From Polynucleobacter sinensis (GTDB lineage Bacteria > Pseudomonadota > Gammaproteobacteria > Burkholderiales > Burkholderiaceae): a stretch of DNA of 64,000 nt. The stretch's first letter is position 1, and the number at the start of each line of letters is the position of its first letter. The position numbers and the translations under genes are program-made. The notes beneath the pieces were generated by a model. The model searched no databases, was not told where the DNA came from, and worked only from the letters and a program-made list of their open reading frames with translations. Location: the NCBI RefSeq assembly GCF_001595985.1, contig NZ_LOJJ01000003.1, positions 310,001-374,000 of the forward strand. Reading direction: 5' to 3'. Below, piece after piece: positions 1 through 9,575 of the stretch.

Positions 1-268
1 TGATGCCACTCACTCCGTCCAACTGCCAGGTGGTCAAGGCAATTCCAGCGGAGGTCAACGCGAGTTTGTTCCAGTACTTGCACGTGCCGCTGTTGCTGTA
101 GGTATTAGCGGCTTATTCATGGAAACTCACCCAGATCCTGCCAAGGCATTATCTGATGGTCCTAACGCAGTGCCACTTCATCGTATGAAGGAATTACTAG
201 AGTCATTGGTTGCCATTGATTCAGTAGTAAAAAAATCTGGTTCATTTTTAGAAGATAGTTTTAAGTAA
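1..268 (+). CDS. kdsA: 3-deoxy-D-manno-octulosonate 8-phosphate synthase, C-terminal part
   Basis: This is the 3' end of a gene entering from the left, with the stop TAA at 266-268. About 88 residues are visible, starting [11 protein letters not shown] and containing the METHPDP segment. Both fit the C-terminal half of KdsA, which condenses arabinose 5-phosphate with phosphoenolpyruvate to make KDO 8-phosphate for lipopolysaccharide. It lies 47 bp upstream of eno, whose product supplies phosphoenolpyruvate. kdsA-eno-ftsB is a common proteobacterial order, usually with pyrG upstream, which would be outside this window. Confidence 0.93.
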   Translation, partial: DATHSVQLPGGQGNSSGGQREFVPVLARAAVAVGISGLFMETHPDPAKALSDGPNAVPLHRMKELLESLVAIDSVVKKSGSFLEDSFK

Positions 269-285
269 CTATTGTTTTGTCGTAA

Positions 286-1602
<1,317 letters not shown>

Positions 1603-1624
1603 AATAGGCTAGATTTTCTAACTC

Positions 1625-1957
1625 ATGAGGATCGTCATCTATTCAATGCTGTTATTGCTTATTGCAATTCAGTACCCACTTTGGCTGGGCAAGGGTGGAT
1701 GGCTTAAGGTTTATGAGATGGAAAAGCAATTAGAGCTGCAGCAGGCTAAAAATAGCTTGCTCAGCTTACGCAATGCCAAGCTCACCGGCGATGTAAAGGA
1801 CTTAAAAGAAGGCACTAGAGCTATTGAAGAGCGTGCCCGCGTAGAGCATGGCATGATTAAAGAGGGTGAATTCTTTGTGCAGATTTTGCCATCAGAAAAA
1901 TCTGCCATGAATACGGCTGATGGTGAAAAACCATCCACCATCAAGAACGCTCAATAA
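1625..1957 (+). CDS. ftsB: Cell division protein FtsB (septum formation initiator)
   Basis: A 110-residue bitopic membrane protein. Residues 1-20 form one hydrophobic segment, followed by the tryptophan-containing WLGKGGWLKVYEME stretch typical of FtsB. A periplasmic coiled coil follows at about residues 29-70, and the family motif RARVEHGMIKEGE comes after it. FtsB joins FtsL and FtsQ at the division site. It lies immediately downstream of eno, its usual place. Its stop codon (1955-1957) directly abuts the stop of the convergent hslO (1958-1960), with no space for a terminator. The tail after residue 90 is poorly conserved and polar. Confidence 0.92.
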   Translation: MRIVIYSMLLLLIAIQYPLWLGKGGWLKVYEMEKQLELQQAKNSLLSLRNAKLTGDVKDLKEGTRAIEERARVEHGMIKEGEFFVQILPSEKSAMNTADGEKPSTIKNAQ

Positions 1958-2923
1958 TTAATGTCCCTTAGAAGGGGGTCTTGTTGCATCTGCAAGCAAG
2001 TCTGTTTTAAAAACCTGACGACAATCGACGGCATCAAATCGATAAAGCTTTCCACAAAAATCACATCCAGTTTCCACAAGGCCTTGTTCTGCAAGAATAC
2101 TTTCAACCTCTTGCTCCCCCAGCATGCGGAGAACATCTGCAACTTTTACCCTTGAGCAGCGGCAAGAAAATCGAATTGGGCGAGAGGGGAAGCTGCGTAC
2201 GCCATTTTCAGCAGACTCCTCTAAGAAAAGTCTTCGCAAGATAGTTTGCGGTGGAAGTGTTAACAATTCTTCATTTGTAATGGTTTCACCAAGCGTTTGG
2301 ATGCGACTCCAACCTTCAGCAGCAATCTGTGGATCTAGGTGAGTGTGGCCACCAGAGTTCGGTAAACGTTGCAACAGAAGGCCGCCGACATGGGTATCGT
2401 TAGAAGCTAGCCATATTCGAGTATCAAGCTGTTCAGAATTTTGCATATAAAGGGCAATTGCTTCTGCAGCGCTGGTCACCGGTTTGATCACCGAACCACG
2501 ATGTTCCTGGAGTGCCACTATTCCTTGGTATGGTGGCTGCCCTGGTTGGCGGTCTGCCGGATCCAATGTAATAACTAGGCGACCAGTATTTTCAGCATCA
2601 AGTAAATCGCCTAAGGTAGCATCTGGATCGATAGTATTGGCCTCAACGGATAGCTTTACAGTAGCTCGCATAGTGAGGTCTGATTTGCACTCAACCACGA
2701 GGAGTTGAATAGGACCCTTACTTTGCGCCTGAATGATCAGAGTGCCATCAAATTTCAGGCTTGCGCTTAAAAGGGTAGCTGCGCCCACAAAATCACCCAA
2801 GATGCGCCTGACCACAGGGGGGTCATTGCGCCTCTCCAGAATAGCCTGCCAAGCGCTACCAATAGAAACAATTTCCCCGCGAACCGGGGCCCCATCACAC
2901 ATAAACACAAGTAATTCATTCAT
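1958..2923 (-). CDS. hslO: Hsp33 redox-regulated chaperone
   Basis: Cytoplasmic holdase chaperone of 321 residues, activated by oxidative unfolding. The C-terminal zinc switch is present, as CRC followed about 30 residues later by CDFC, giving the CxC and CxxC cysteines. The N-terminal beta domain begins RRNDPPVVRRILGD. It is convergent with ftsB and divergent from gltX. There is no Shine-Dalgarno sequence before the ATG; instead a -10-like box lies 7 nt upstream, so the mRNA may be leaderless. Confidence 0.95.
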   Translation of the reverse strand: MNELLVFMCDGAPVRGEIVSIGSAWQAILERRNDPPVVRRILGDFVGAATLLSASLKFDGTLIIQAQSKGPIQLLVVECKSDLTMRATVKLSVEANTIDPDATLGDLLDAENTGRLVITLDPADRQPGQPPYQGIVALQEHRGSVIKPVTSAAEAIALYMQNSEQLDTRIWLASNDTHVGGLLLQRLPNSGGHTHLDPQIAAEGWSRIQTLGETITNEELLTLPPQTILRRLFLEESAENGVRSFPSRPIRFSCRCSRVKVADVLRMLGEQEVESILAEQGLVETGCDFCGKLYRFDAVDCRQVFKTDLLADATRPPSKGH

Positions 2924-2930
2924 AGGTGAA

Positions 2931-2960
2931 AGTATCCACTTTTTTGTCCAGCGAGGTCAC
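2931..2960 (-). promoter_or_regulatory. Candidate hslO promoter with no leader
   Basis: Read leftward: a -35-like GTGACC (2955-2960), an 18-nt spacer and a -10-like GATACT (2931-2936). The hexamers match the sigma70 consensus at 4 of 6 positions each. The -10 ends 7 nt before the hslO ATG at 2923, so the predicted start site falls on or next to the start codon. The hexamers are weak, and the call rests mainly on spacing and on the missing ribosome binding site. Confidence 0.3.
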
Positions 2961-2985
2961 AATTTAGCGAATTCTATGGCTAACC

Positions 2986-2994
2986 TGAGATAAT
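2986..2994 (+). promoter_or_regulatory. Extended -10 promoter element of gltX
   Basis: The bases TGAGATAAT match the extended -10 pattern TGnTATAAT at all but one position. The element ends 7 nt before the ATG at 3002, placing the predicted start site on that ATG. No convincing -35 is seen, as expected for an extended -10 promoter. An in-frame ATG at 2993 overlaps the -10 box and would not be in such a transcript, which favours 3002 as the start. Confidence 0.45.
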
Positions 2995-3001
2995 GGTATT
3001 T

Positions 3002-4396
3002 ATGCATATACGTACACGTTTCGCCCCGAGTCCCACGGGCTTTATTCATTTGGGAAATCTTCGCAGCGCTCTCTATCCATGGGCATTTGCTCGACACAAT
3101 AAAGGAGACTTCATTCTCCGTATTGAAGACACGGATCTAGAGCGCTCAACCCAAGAAGCCGTTGATGTCATCATCGAGGGGATGGCTTGGTTGGGCCTGG
3201 ATTTGGATGAGGGCCCCATCTACCAAATGCAACGCATAGATCGTTATCGTGAGGTGGTAAAGCAAATGCTAGATGCCGGCCTCGCTTACCCATGCTACAT
3301 GAGCGAAGATGAACTAAATCACTTGCGCGATCAGCAAATGGCGAATAAGGAAAAGCCTCGCTATAACGGCCTGTGGCGCCCTGAGCCAGGCAAAACTCTG
3401 CCGCAGATACCTGAGGGTGTTTTACCCGTAATTCGATTTAAAAACCCAATTGGTGGCTCTGTAATTTGGCAAGATGCCGTCAAGGGACAAATTGAAATTA
3501 GCAATGACGAACTCGATGATCTGGTCATCGCTCGCCCCGATGGCACGCCGACTTATAACTTTTGCGTAGTGGTTGATGATTTAGATATGAAGATCACGCA
3601 TGTCATTCGTGGCGACGATCATGTAAACAATACGCCTCGCCAAATCAATATTATGAAGGCTCTTGGTGGCACGCCTCCAGTCTATGCTCATTTACCTACA
3701 GTGCTGAACGACTCAGGCGAGAAAATGAGCAAGCGCAACGGCGCAATGAGCGTTCGAGACTATCAAAAAGCAGGGTACCTGCCAGAAGCGATTTTGAATT
3801 ACCTGGCTAGATTAGGCTGGTCACATGGTGATGCTGAAGTATTTACTAAAGAACAATTTGTAAGTTGGTTTGATCTAGAAAGCCTGGGTAGATCACCCGC
3901 ACAGCACAATCCAGAAAAACTACTCTGGCTCAATCATCAATACATCCAAAATGCCGATCCTAAAAAACTGGCAGAATCTACCAAGCCATTTGCTCATGAG
4001 ATGGGTATTGATACAGAGAATGGACCCAGCTTTGTTGATGTTGTAGCTCTATTAAAAGATCGCGCGAATACATTGATTGAAATTGCTGAAGAGGCAAAGC
4101 TGTTCTATTTACCTGCACCCACTCACACCAGTGAACAAATCGTCGCCAATATTCCAAATGAAATTATTCCCGCACTCAAAGACCTTATTGAGGCAATTAA
4201 AAACTGTGAGCACACCAAGGCAGCATATGGAGCAGCTTTTAAGGAGATTTTGGCCAAGTATCAGATCAAAATGCCAGCTTTAGCTATGCCTGTTAGGTAT
4301 GCATTATTTGCCACCACCCAAACCCCTGCAATTGACTCAGTCCTGGTTGTTTTAGGTAAAGATGAGGCTGTGGATAGGCTTTCCAAGGTTGTCTAA
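3002..4396 (+). CDS. gltX: Glutamyl-tRNA synthetase
   Basis: Class I aminoacyl-tRNA synthetase that charges tRNA-Glu. The HIGH-type motif [12 protein letters not shown] lies at the N terminus and the KMSKRNGA form of the KMSKS loop near residue 250. The length of 464 residues is normal. I chose the ATG at 3002 over the in-frame ATG at 2993 because the latter overlaps the -10 box and the former begins just ahead of the conserved [10 protein letters not shown]. No Shine-Dalgarno sequence precedes either. A tRNA-Glu gene lies 191 bp downstream in the tRNA block. Confidence 0.96.
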   Translation: MHIRTRFAPSPTGFIHLGNLRSALYPWAFARHNKGDFILRIEDTDLERSTQEAVDVIIEGMAWLGLDLDEGPIYQMQRIDRYREVVKQMLDAGLAYPCYMSEDELNHLRDQQMANKEKPRYNGLWRPEPGKTLPQIPEGVLPVIRFKNPIGGSVIWQDAVKGQIEISNDELDDLVIARPDGTPTYNFCVVVDDLDMKITHVIRGDDHVNNTPRQINIMKALGGTPPVYAHLPTVLNDSGEKMSKRNGAMSVRDYQKAGYLPEAILNYLARLGWSHGDAEVFTKEQFVSWFDLESLGRSPAQHNPEKLLWLNHQYIQNADPKKLAESTKPFAHEMGIDTENGPSFVDVVALLKDRANTLIEIAEEAKLFYLPAPTHTSEQIVANIPNEIIPALKDLIEAIKNCEHTKAAYGAAFKEILAKYQIKMPALAMPVRYALFATTQTPAIDSVLVVLGKDEAVDRLSKVV

Positions 4397-4404
4397 TACA
4401 GAAT

Positions 4405-4434
4405 TTGCGCACTCGCACAAAAATAGGATAAAAT
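4405..4434 (+). promoter_or_regulatory. Promoter of the tRNA-Ala/Glu/Asp block
   Basis: TTGCGC (4405-4410), an 18-nt spacer and TAAAAT (4429-4434, 5 of 6 match to TATAAT). The predicted start near 4441 is about 37 nt before the first tRNA. No other promoter is needed, because the three tRNAs are only 34 and 59 bp apart and are followed by one terminator. Confidence 0.5.
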
Positions 4435-4477
4435 CTTGGATTGTTTTGAATGTCTTGTAGTTTTATTGCGAGATTAC

Positions 4478-4553
<76 letters not shown>

Positions 4554-4587
4554 AGCATTTAGAATAGAGGTAGTTGTAGTAGTCCAG

Positions 4588-4663
4588 GTCCCCATCGTCT
4601 AGAGGCCTAGGACATCACCCTTTCACGGTGAGTACGGGGGTTCGAATCCCCCTGGGGACGCCA
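4588..4663 (+). tRNA. tRNA-Glu (anticodon TTC)
   Basis: A 76-nt cloverleaf with encoded CCA. The acceptor stem is GTCCCCA/TGGGGAC with discriminator G. The anticodon stem TCACC/GGTGA surrounds CTTTCAC, giving TTC. The T loop is TTCGAAT. It is the middle member of the three-tRNA block. Confidence 0.96.
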
Positions 4664-4722
4664 AAATTTTGGCTAGTTGTGAGTTGTAGAAGTCAGTGAC
4701 ACAAGTAGCAAGCGTTGTATTT

Positions 4723-4799
4723 GGAGCGGTAGTTCAGTTGGTTAGAATATCGGCCTGTCACGCCGAGGGTCGCGGGTTCGAGTCCCGTCCGCTCCGCCA
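4723..4799 (+). tRNA. tRNA-Asp (anticodon GTC)
   Basis: A 77-nt cloverleaf with encoded CCA. The acceptor stem is GGAGCGG/CCGCTCC with discriminator G. The anticodon stem TCGGC/GCCGA surrounds CTGTCAC, giving GTC. It is followed 7 nt later by a strong hairpin terminator. Confidence 0.96.
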
Positions 4800-4806
4800 A
4801 ATATTT

Positions 4807-4831
4807 AAAAGCCCCTTTAATGGGGCTTTTT
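4807..4831 (+). terminator. Rho-independent terminator after the tRNA block
   Basis: A 9-bp stem, AAAAGCCCC paired with GGGGCTTTT, with a 6-nt loop and ending in five T. Because the upstream arm begins with four A, it can also end transcription leftward. It may therefore also serve the convergent M48 protease gene, which ends at 4855. Confidence 0.9.
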
Positions 4832-4854
4832 CATTTTCTGCAAAATCAGCACAA

Positions 4855-5700
4855 TTACATATTTTTGCTTGAAGTAGGGGCTTTTGGCGCCACCTTGTAT
4901 AGCGGCTCAACCGCAGGCATAAGCGCCGTTAATTGCTCTATTCGAGTTTCACCCGAGGGATGGGTGGATAAGAATTCTGGCGCACTCTTTCCCTGGTTAG
5001 CTTTGATCATCTTCTGCCAAACTGTAATTGCCCCAGCGGGGTTGTATCCGGCCCTAGCGGCCAACTCTAATCCAATTGCATCGGCCTCTGACTCATTCTC
5101 TCTAGAGTTGGGTAATACGAATACGTAGTAAGCAACCTGGTTTGCCGCGCTCACCGCTGAACCATATCCACCAGCAGCTGCCATCGCAACGTTCACGGCT
5201 AGTTTTTGTGCCATTGCCTGTGAAACACGTTCACGACCATGCTCTCTTAAAGCGTGTGCAATTTCGTGACCCATAATCGCTGCAATCTCATCATCACTCA
5301 AATTAAGCTTTTCGATAATGCCAGTATAAAAAGTAATTTTTCCACCGGGTGCACATGTTGCATTTAATATCGGAGCGTCAATAAGTGTTAATCGCCAAGC
5401 CCATTGCCGGGTGTCATCGCGAAATTCTTTAGTTTGTGGAATCAGTCGGTTTGCAATAACTCTCAAACGATCTAAAGTTGGGCCAGATGTGACCAGCACA
5501 TTTTTTTCTTTTGCTTTTTGATTCTGCTCGTTATAGCTGATTGATGAGAGGCGCTCAACTTCAGCAGAAGAAACCATCATGAATTGGGATCGATTGACCC
5601 CTACAACCCCTGGCCGGGTAGTGTTTGCACAAGCCGCGAGAAGGGTGAAGAGGGCAAGAGTTACAAAAAGTCTGATATTCAATTGACTAAAACTTAACAC
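4855..5700 (-). CDS. M48 family metalloprotease, lipoprotein
   Basis: A 281-residue envelope protease. The N terminus is a lipoprotein signal with lipobox LLAAC (Cys24). The zinc motif HEIAH lies near residue 146, followed by ALREHGRERVS. A further acidic zinc-ligand region (ENESEADAIGLELA) and the conserved STHPSGETRIEQL are downstream. It resembles the LoiP/YcaL group of Oma1-like proteases that act on outer-membrane proteins. The start codon is GTG, preceded by an AGGGG-type ribosome binding site. The next gene upstream on the same strand ends 27 bp away, so the two may be co-transcribed. Confidence 0.88.
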   Translation of the reverse strand: MLSFSQLNIRLFVTLALFTLLAACANTTRPGVVGVNRSQFMMVSSAEVERLSSISYNEQNQKAKEKNVLVTSGPTLDRLRVIANRLIPQTKEFRDDTRQWAWRLTLIDAPILNATCAPGGKITFYTGIIEKLNLSDDEIAAIMGHEIAHALREHGRERVSQAMAQKLAVNVAMAAAGGYGSAVSAANQVAYYVFVLPNSRENESEADAIGLELAARAGYNPAGAITVWQKMIKANQGKSAPEFLSTHPSGETRIEQLTALMPAVEPLYKVAPKAPTSSKNM

Positions 5701-5727
5701 TTGCCCCTACGGCTGATTGCTACAGAA

Positions 5728-6327
5728 TTATTTCTTTTTGGGTGGTGTAATTGATGCTGCCATTGCATCAAAATAGACCACCTTTACTTGCTCACCAACA
5801 TTAACATCGGCTAATAACTGTGGATTCTTAACAGTAACAACGGTTACTTTACCGCTAGGTCCTTTTACAGAAACCAGTTTTTTAGCGCGATCTACAGCAA
5901 CAATGTCAGCAATGATTGTGGTGGTATTTGAAATTGTTCTAGAAGGTTTTTCGCCTGCTTTTGAAGCAGTCTCAGAAGATGTTTCTACCTTGCTACGTAT
6001 TCCATCGCTCTTTGTCTTAATTAACTCAATTGCTACTGCGAGCTCATAAGTAACACTTAAGCGATCACCTTTTTTGATTTGATCAAAGTTTTTAATTTCT
6101 GGTCCAGCAACAAACTTGGATTCACCTTCACTATTTTTAAAGAAAATAGTGCGTGTCTTCTTGTCAATTTTGCTCACAGTGCCTTCATACAACTGAAAAA
6201 TATTGTCAGTCACTGCGGCGTCAACTACAACAGCGTTTGCTGGTGCAGTGCTTTGAGCGATAGTGGCGCCTGAGCCAATCAAAAGAGCGGCGGCAACTAG
6301 GGAGACTTGGGCGAATTTGGTTTTCAT
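5728..6327 (-). CDS. Exported protein with two repeated beta modules, unknown function
   Basis: 199 residues with a Sec signal peptide (residues 1-24, ending ATIAQ). The mature part holds two similar modules. The first is at about residues 48-105 (EGTVSKIDKKTRTIFFKN to VTYELAVAIEL) and the second at about 138-194 (IIADIVAVDRAKKLVSVKG to VVYFDAMAASI). Each reads as strands, a turn with a PEIKNF or NPQLLA step, then KKGDRLSV or NVGEQVKV. The pattern resembles small OB-like beta barrels. It ends PPKKK. I do not recognise a named family. A good AAGGAAAG ribosome binding site precedes the ATG. Confidence 0.75.
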   Translation of the reverse strand: MKTKFAQVSLVAAALLIGSGATIAQSTAPANAVVVDAAVTDNIFQLYEGTVSKIDKKTRTIFFKNSEGESKFVAGPEIKNFDQIKKGDRLSVTYELAVAIELIKTKSDGIRSKVETSSETASKAGEKPSRTISNTTTIIADIVAVDRAKKLVSVKGPSGKVTVVTVKNPQLLADVNVGEQVKVVYFDAMAASITPPKKK

Positions 6328-6341
6328 AACTTTCCTTATTA

Positions 6342-6355
6342 ATAGATATATCTAT
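6342..6355. promoter_or_regulatory. 14-bp perfect palindrome upstream of the exported repeat protein
   Basis: ATAGATATATCTAT is a perfect palindrome 15-28 nt before the ATG of the leftward gene ending its 5' side at 6327. It lies where the 5' untranslated region or promoter core should be. It could be an operator, but AT-rich palindromes of this size also arise by chance. Confidence 0.3.
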
Positions 6356-6475
6356 AGTGATATTAGCGTATTTTCACGCTTAATTAAGCATTATTGACAG
6401 TTAACCGACCTAGGGAAAATCATAGTAACTTTGGTAACATCAGCTTTCATTAGTTTTTAAGTCAAAAGGACAGAA

Positions 6476-7246
6476 ATGCCTCGCTTCGCGGCCAATCTCA
6501 CCATGCTATTTACTGAGCAGCCGTTCATAGAACGCTTTGCGCTAGCTAAGTCCGCTGGCTTTGATGCCGTTGAATTCTTGTTTCCTTATGCCTTTAAGGT
6601 TGATGACATCAAAATGGCCCTGAATGACAACAACTTAAAGCTTGTTTTACACAATTTTCCACCCGGAGATTGGGACTCGGGAGAGCGGGGGATAGCCTGC
6701 CATCCAGATCGTGTCTCGGAATTTCGTGCAGGCGTGAGCAAAGCTATTGAATATGCAACCGCATTGGGCGTAAATCAACTGAATTGCCTTGCTGGAAAGG
6801 TACCCGAGGGGTTTGATTCCAAACTGGTGCGTGATACTTTTATCACCAATATTCAATTTGCCGCAGCGGAACTTAAAAAAGTCGACATAAAAATTCTACT
6901 TGAGCCGATTAACACTTTTGATATCCCTGGTTTCTATCTTTCCAAAACCGCACAGGCGATTGATTTGTTAGATGCGATCGAGGCAGACAACGCCTTCTTG
7001 CAATATGACATCTATCATGCTCAGCGAATGGAGGGAGAGCTTGCTTGCACGATTCAAAAGTATCTAGACCGGATTGCCCATATTCAACTGGCAGATAATC
7101 CCGGCAGAAATGAGCCTGGAACGGGTGAAATTAATTTTAACTATCTCTTTAAGTATCTTGACCGCCTGGGTTATGACGGTTATATCGGCTGCGAATACAA
7201 GCCCCTAAAAGCGACAGAAGAGGGGTTAGGGTGGTTGAATTTCTGA
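6476..7246 (+). CDS. hyi: Hydroxypyruvate isomerase family protein
   Basis: A 256-residue TIM-barrel sugar isomerase of the xylose isomerase-like superfamily, converting hydroxypyruvate and tartronate semialdehyde or a related 2-oxo acid sugar. Typical stretches are RFAANLTMLFTE at the N terminus, the metal-binding glutamate in LLEPINTFDIPGF, the YDIYHAQ histidine, HIQLADNPGRNEPGTGE and GCEYKP. AAAGGAC precedes the ATG with good spacing. No glyoxylate carboligase or tartronate semialdehyde reductase gene is adjacent, so the exact substrate (Hyi or OtnI type) cannot be fixed here. Confidence 0.85.
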   Translation: MPRFAANLTMLFTEQPFIERFALAKSAGFDAVEFLFPYAFKVDDIKMALNDNNLKLVLHNFPPGDWDSGERGIACHPDRVSEFRAGVSKAIEYATALGVNQLNCLAGKVPEGFDSKLVRDTFITNIQFAAAELKKVDIKILLEPINTFDIPGFYLSKTAQAIDLLDAIEADNAFLQYDIYHAQRMEGELACTIQKYLDRIAHIQLADNPGRNEPGTGEINFNYLFKYLDRLGYDGYIGCEYKPLKATEEGLGWLNF

Positions 7247-7272
7247 TTGTCTGCCCAAATGTTACAGAAACT

Positions 7273-7307
7273 ATGATCAGCATCACATTTAAAGGCGATC
7301 ATTTTTT
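7273..7307 (+). terminator. Possible weak terminator after hyi
   Basis: ATGATC (7273-7278) can pair with GATCAT (7297-7302) across an 18-nt loop, and six T follow (7302-7307). The stem is only 6 bp and AT-rich, so the call is tentative. Confidence 0.3.
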
Positions 7308-7337
7308 AAACAATCAATGAATAGGTAAACAAGTTCC

Positions 7338-7937
7338 ATGACCAAAACTCTCCTCGTGTATTTGCATGGCTTTAGATCGTCACCCAACTCCACTAAAGCG
7401 GTAATGACTGGCGAAGCGATTAGGGCTCTATCAAATCCCGCTCATTCATACGATTGGTATTGTCCTCAGCTACTAGCTTCGCCCAAAGCAAGCATGGAGA
7501 TGGTAATTAATCGCATCGAACAATCAGATGCGGATCGCATCATTATTATTGGCTCTTCTTTAGGTGGTTTTTATACCAACTACTTGGCTGAGAAATATCA
7601 ATGCAAAGGTATTGCCCTTAATCCTGCCGTTTATGCCTCAAGAGAGCTTGAGCCTCATGTTGGCATGATGACTGCGTATGATAGCGATGAACCTTTTGAT
7701 TTCAAGGCTGAATATATTGACGAGTTAAAGGCCCTGCAAGTGCATAAACTCTCCGATCCCAAGCGCTATTTTTTAGTCGCAGCAAAAGGTGATGAATTAC
7801 TCGACTGGACAGAGATGGTGAGATTCTATTCAGGATCAAAACAACTTGTTTTAGAAGGGAGCGATCATGGCATTAGCAACTACCAAGATCATCTACCTGC
7901 AGTCATTGACTTTATTCAGAGCGAATCACTTGCTTAA
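7338..7937 (+). CDS. YqiA/YcfP-like alpha/beta-hydrolase (esterase)
   Basis: 199 residues, the usual size for the small YqiA-type esterases. It starts with LLVYLHGFRSSPNS (oxyanion-hole HGF). The nucleophile elbow is GSSLGG near residue 75, the acidic residue lies around KGDELLDW and the catalytic histidine in EGSDHGISN. It is predicted to be a cytoplasmic hydrolase; the physiological substrate is unknown. The next gene begins 26 bp later on the same strand. Confidence 0.82.
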   Translation: MTKTLLVYLHGFRSSPNSTKAVMTGEAIRALSNPAHSYDWYCPQLLASPKASMEMVINRIEQSDADRIIIIGSSLGGFYTNYLAEKYQCKGIALNPAVYASRELEPHVGMMTAYDSDEPFDFKAEYIDELKALQVHKLSDPKRYFLVAAKGDELLDWTEMVRFYSGSKQLVLEGSDHGISNYQDHLPAVIDFIQSESLA

Positions 7938-7963
7938 GCTGTATTTTTTTCAACAATGGGTGG

Positions 7964-8953
7964 ATGGCTGTGATCCGTAATAAATCTTTATGGATTTTAA
8001 TTGTGGCAATTTTCCTGTCGATTGCAGGCCACATTATTTTATTTTTTGGAATTCCATTTATTTCTTTTGGAAATACTCCACCCATCTCTGAAGATCTCAT
8101 CATCAAGACAGAGATTCGCGAAGAGCCACCCAAAAAAATTCAGCTAACTTCGGTTCCAAAGAAGAAATCTCAACCCAAGCAATTGAACGCAATTGCTGCG
8201 GATCCCCTTCCCAGTGCGGGTGAAAATGGCAAGGGAAAGGAGGGCGCCTTTGGCGATCAACCCGGGCAAGCATTCAGACTTCCAGAGTCTGGGACCTATT
8301 ACTTTGACGCATATGTGGATGGACAGCTATACCAAACCGCTCAGCTAGATTGGATTACAGAGGGCAATAATTACCGACTGTATATCAACATCCCATATGC
8401 TGTTGTTGGGCCCTTTGTATTTGAGTCAAGGGGCTCAGTTGACGCCTATGGAATTGCCCCATCAATTTATTGGACTCAGCGAGGCACTAAGCCCCCACGT
8501 TACTCTCGCTTTGATCGTGACGGCAACGGAGCAGGGAAGATGTTTTTCTCTGAAAAACCTGAATTTACGCCCGATTTAAAGCCTGGCACTCAGGATCGGT
8601 TTAGTCTCATGTTTCAACTAGCCTCACTACTTAATGGTAATGACAAGATTGATGAGGCTGGCACAATTCGAGCGCTTCCTGTGGTTGACTACAACACCCT
8701 AGAGATGTGGCAATTTAAGAGTTTTGGTGAAGCCGAATCCGATGATATTCCCAGTCTTGGTAAATCCATTAACAGACGGTATGCACTTATGCAGCGTGAA
8801 AATGATCAATACAAGCGTCAGGTAGACATCTGGCTGGCGAGAGACCTTGATTGGCTACCCGGAAGAATGCGCTCTCTAGAGGCTAACGGAAGAATTTTGG
8901 AGTTAGTTTTTAAACAAAAAGCGCCGATTGATAAGTCAAAACTAGTGAATTAA
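7964..8953 (+). CDS. DUF3108 domain-containing protein, membrane-anchored
   Basis: 329 residues. An N-terminal membrane anchor (about residues 9-36) is followed by a charged, proline- and lysine-rich linker reminiscent of a TonB-type spacer. A beta-rich domain from about residue 105 (ESGTYYFDAYVDGQLYQTAQ) to the C terminus matches the DUF3108 pattern. It is probably in the periplasm on the inner membrane. A GGGTGG ribosome binding site overlaps the region just before the ATG. The function is unknown. The gene ends 7 bp from the convergent channel gene. Confidence 0.75.
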   Translation: MAVIRNKSLWILIVAIFLSIAGHIILFFGIPFISFGNTPPISEDLIIKTEIREEPPKKIQLTSVPKKKSQPKQLNAIAADPLPSAGENGKGKEGAFGDQPGQAFRLPESGTYYFDAYVDGQLYQTAQLDWITEGNNYRLYINIPYAVVGPFVFESRGSVDAYGIAPSIYWTQRGTKPPRYSRFDRDGNGAGKMFFSEKPEFTPDLKPGTQDRFSLMFQLASLLNGNDKIDEAGTIRALPVVDYNTLEMWQFKSFGEAESDDIPSLGKSINRRYALMQRENDQYKRQVDIWLARDLDWLPGRMRSLEANGRILELVFKQKAPIDKSKLVN

Positions 8954-8960
8954 AGATTTT

Positions 8961-9500
8961 CTATAATCCAGCACCAGATTTGCCGTTTTGATTTGGCCTA
9001 GACAATAAAGCCCCCATCATCGAATACAGGGCCGCACCTGACATCGATACTGCAAAGATGCCTGAGAACGAGATAATAATTGGCAAGATTCTCCAGCGCT
9101 GTGACAAGGTGTAATCACCGTAACCTACGGTTGTGTACATTTCGCCTGCGAAATAGAATGTTTGAGGGTTGGTTGGGAATACCTGTAAAGCTACGCAAAT
9201 ATAGGCCCAAGCCACAATTTCAATTAAATGGCTCGCAATAATGAGCAATATTGCCAGAAAATAAGATAAGAAATTAGCGCCATATATCCGCTTATTTTCA
9301 AGCTTGCCATCTATCCAATGGAATGTTCCTGCAATCATCAGGACCGCTAATCCATGGAATGTCAGCATTAAGCAGGCTAGCAGCAAAACAAACCAGATCT
9401 CACTATTACCCATATCCGTATTGATTTCAGCGAATAAGGTGTCAAAGCTGGGTAGAGCGTTTATACCGGGTAACCGAGCCAGGAAGTCAGCAAATGTCAT
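8961..9500 (-). CDS. Potassium channel-like ion channel protein
   Basis: 179 residues with about four hydrophobic segments (roughly 35-58, 73-95, 98-110 and 140-165). The selectivity-filter motif TTVGYGD is at about residues 122-128, between the last two segments. This matches the pore of two-helix bacterial K+ channels. No RCK/TrkA-N domain is present, so gating is not by a cytoplasmic NAD-binding domain in the same chain. It stands alone on its strand; its neighbours give no functional hint. Confidence 0.82.
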   Translation of the reverse strand: MTFADFLARLPGINALPSFDTLFAEINTDMGNSEIWFVLLLACLMLTFHGLAVLMIAGTFHWIDGKLENKRIYGANFLSYFLAILLIIASHLIEIVAWAYICVALQVFPTNPQTFYFAGEMYTTVGYGDYTLSQRWRILPIIISFSGIFAVSMSGAALYSMMGALLSRPNQNGKSGAGL

Positions 9501-9575
9501 TGCAATAGATCTCGTTTATCAACTGATTTCTTATTTGACATAATAATGATTATACGCAATGTAAAGGAATCAAAC

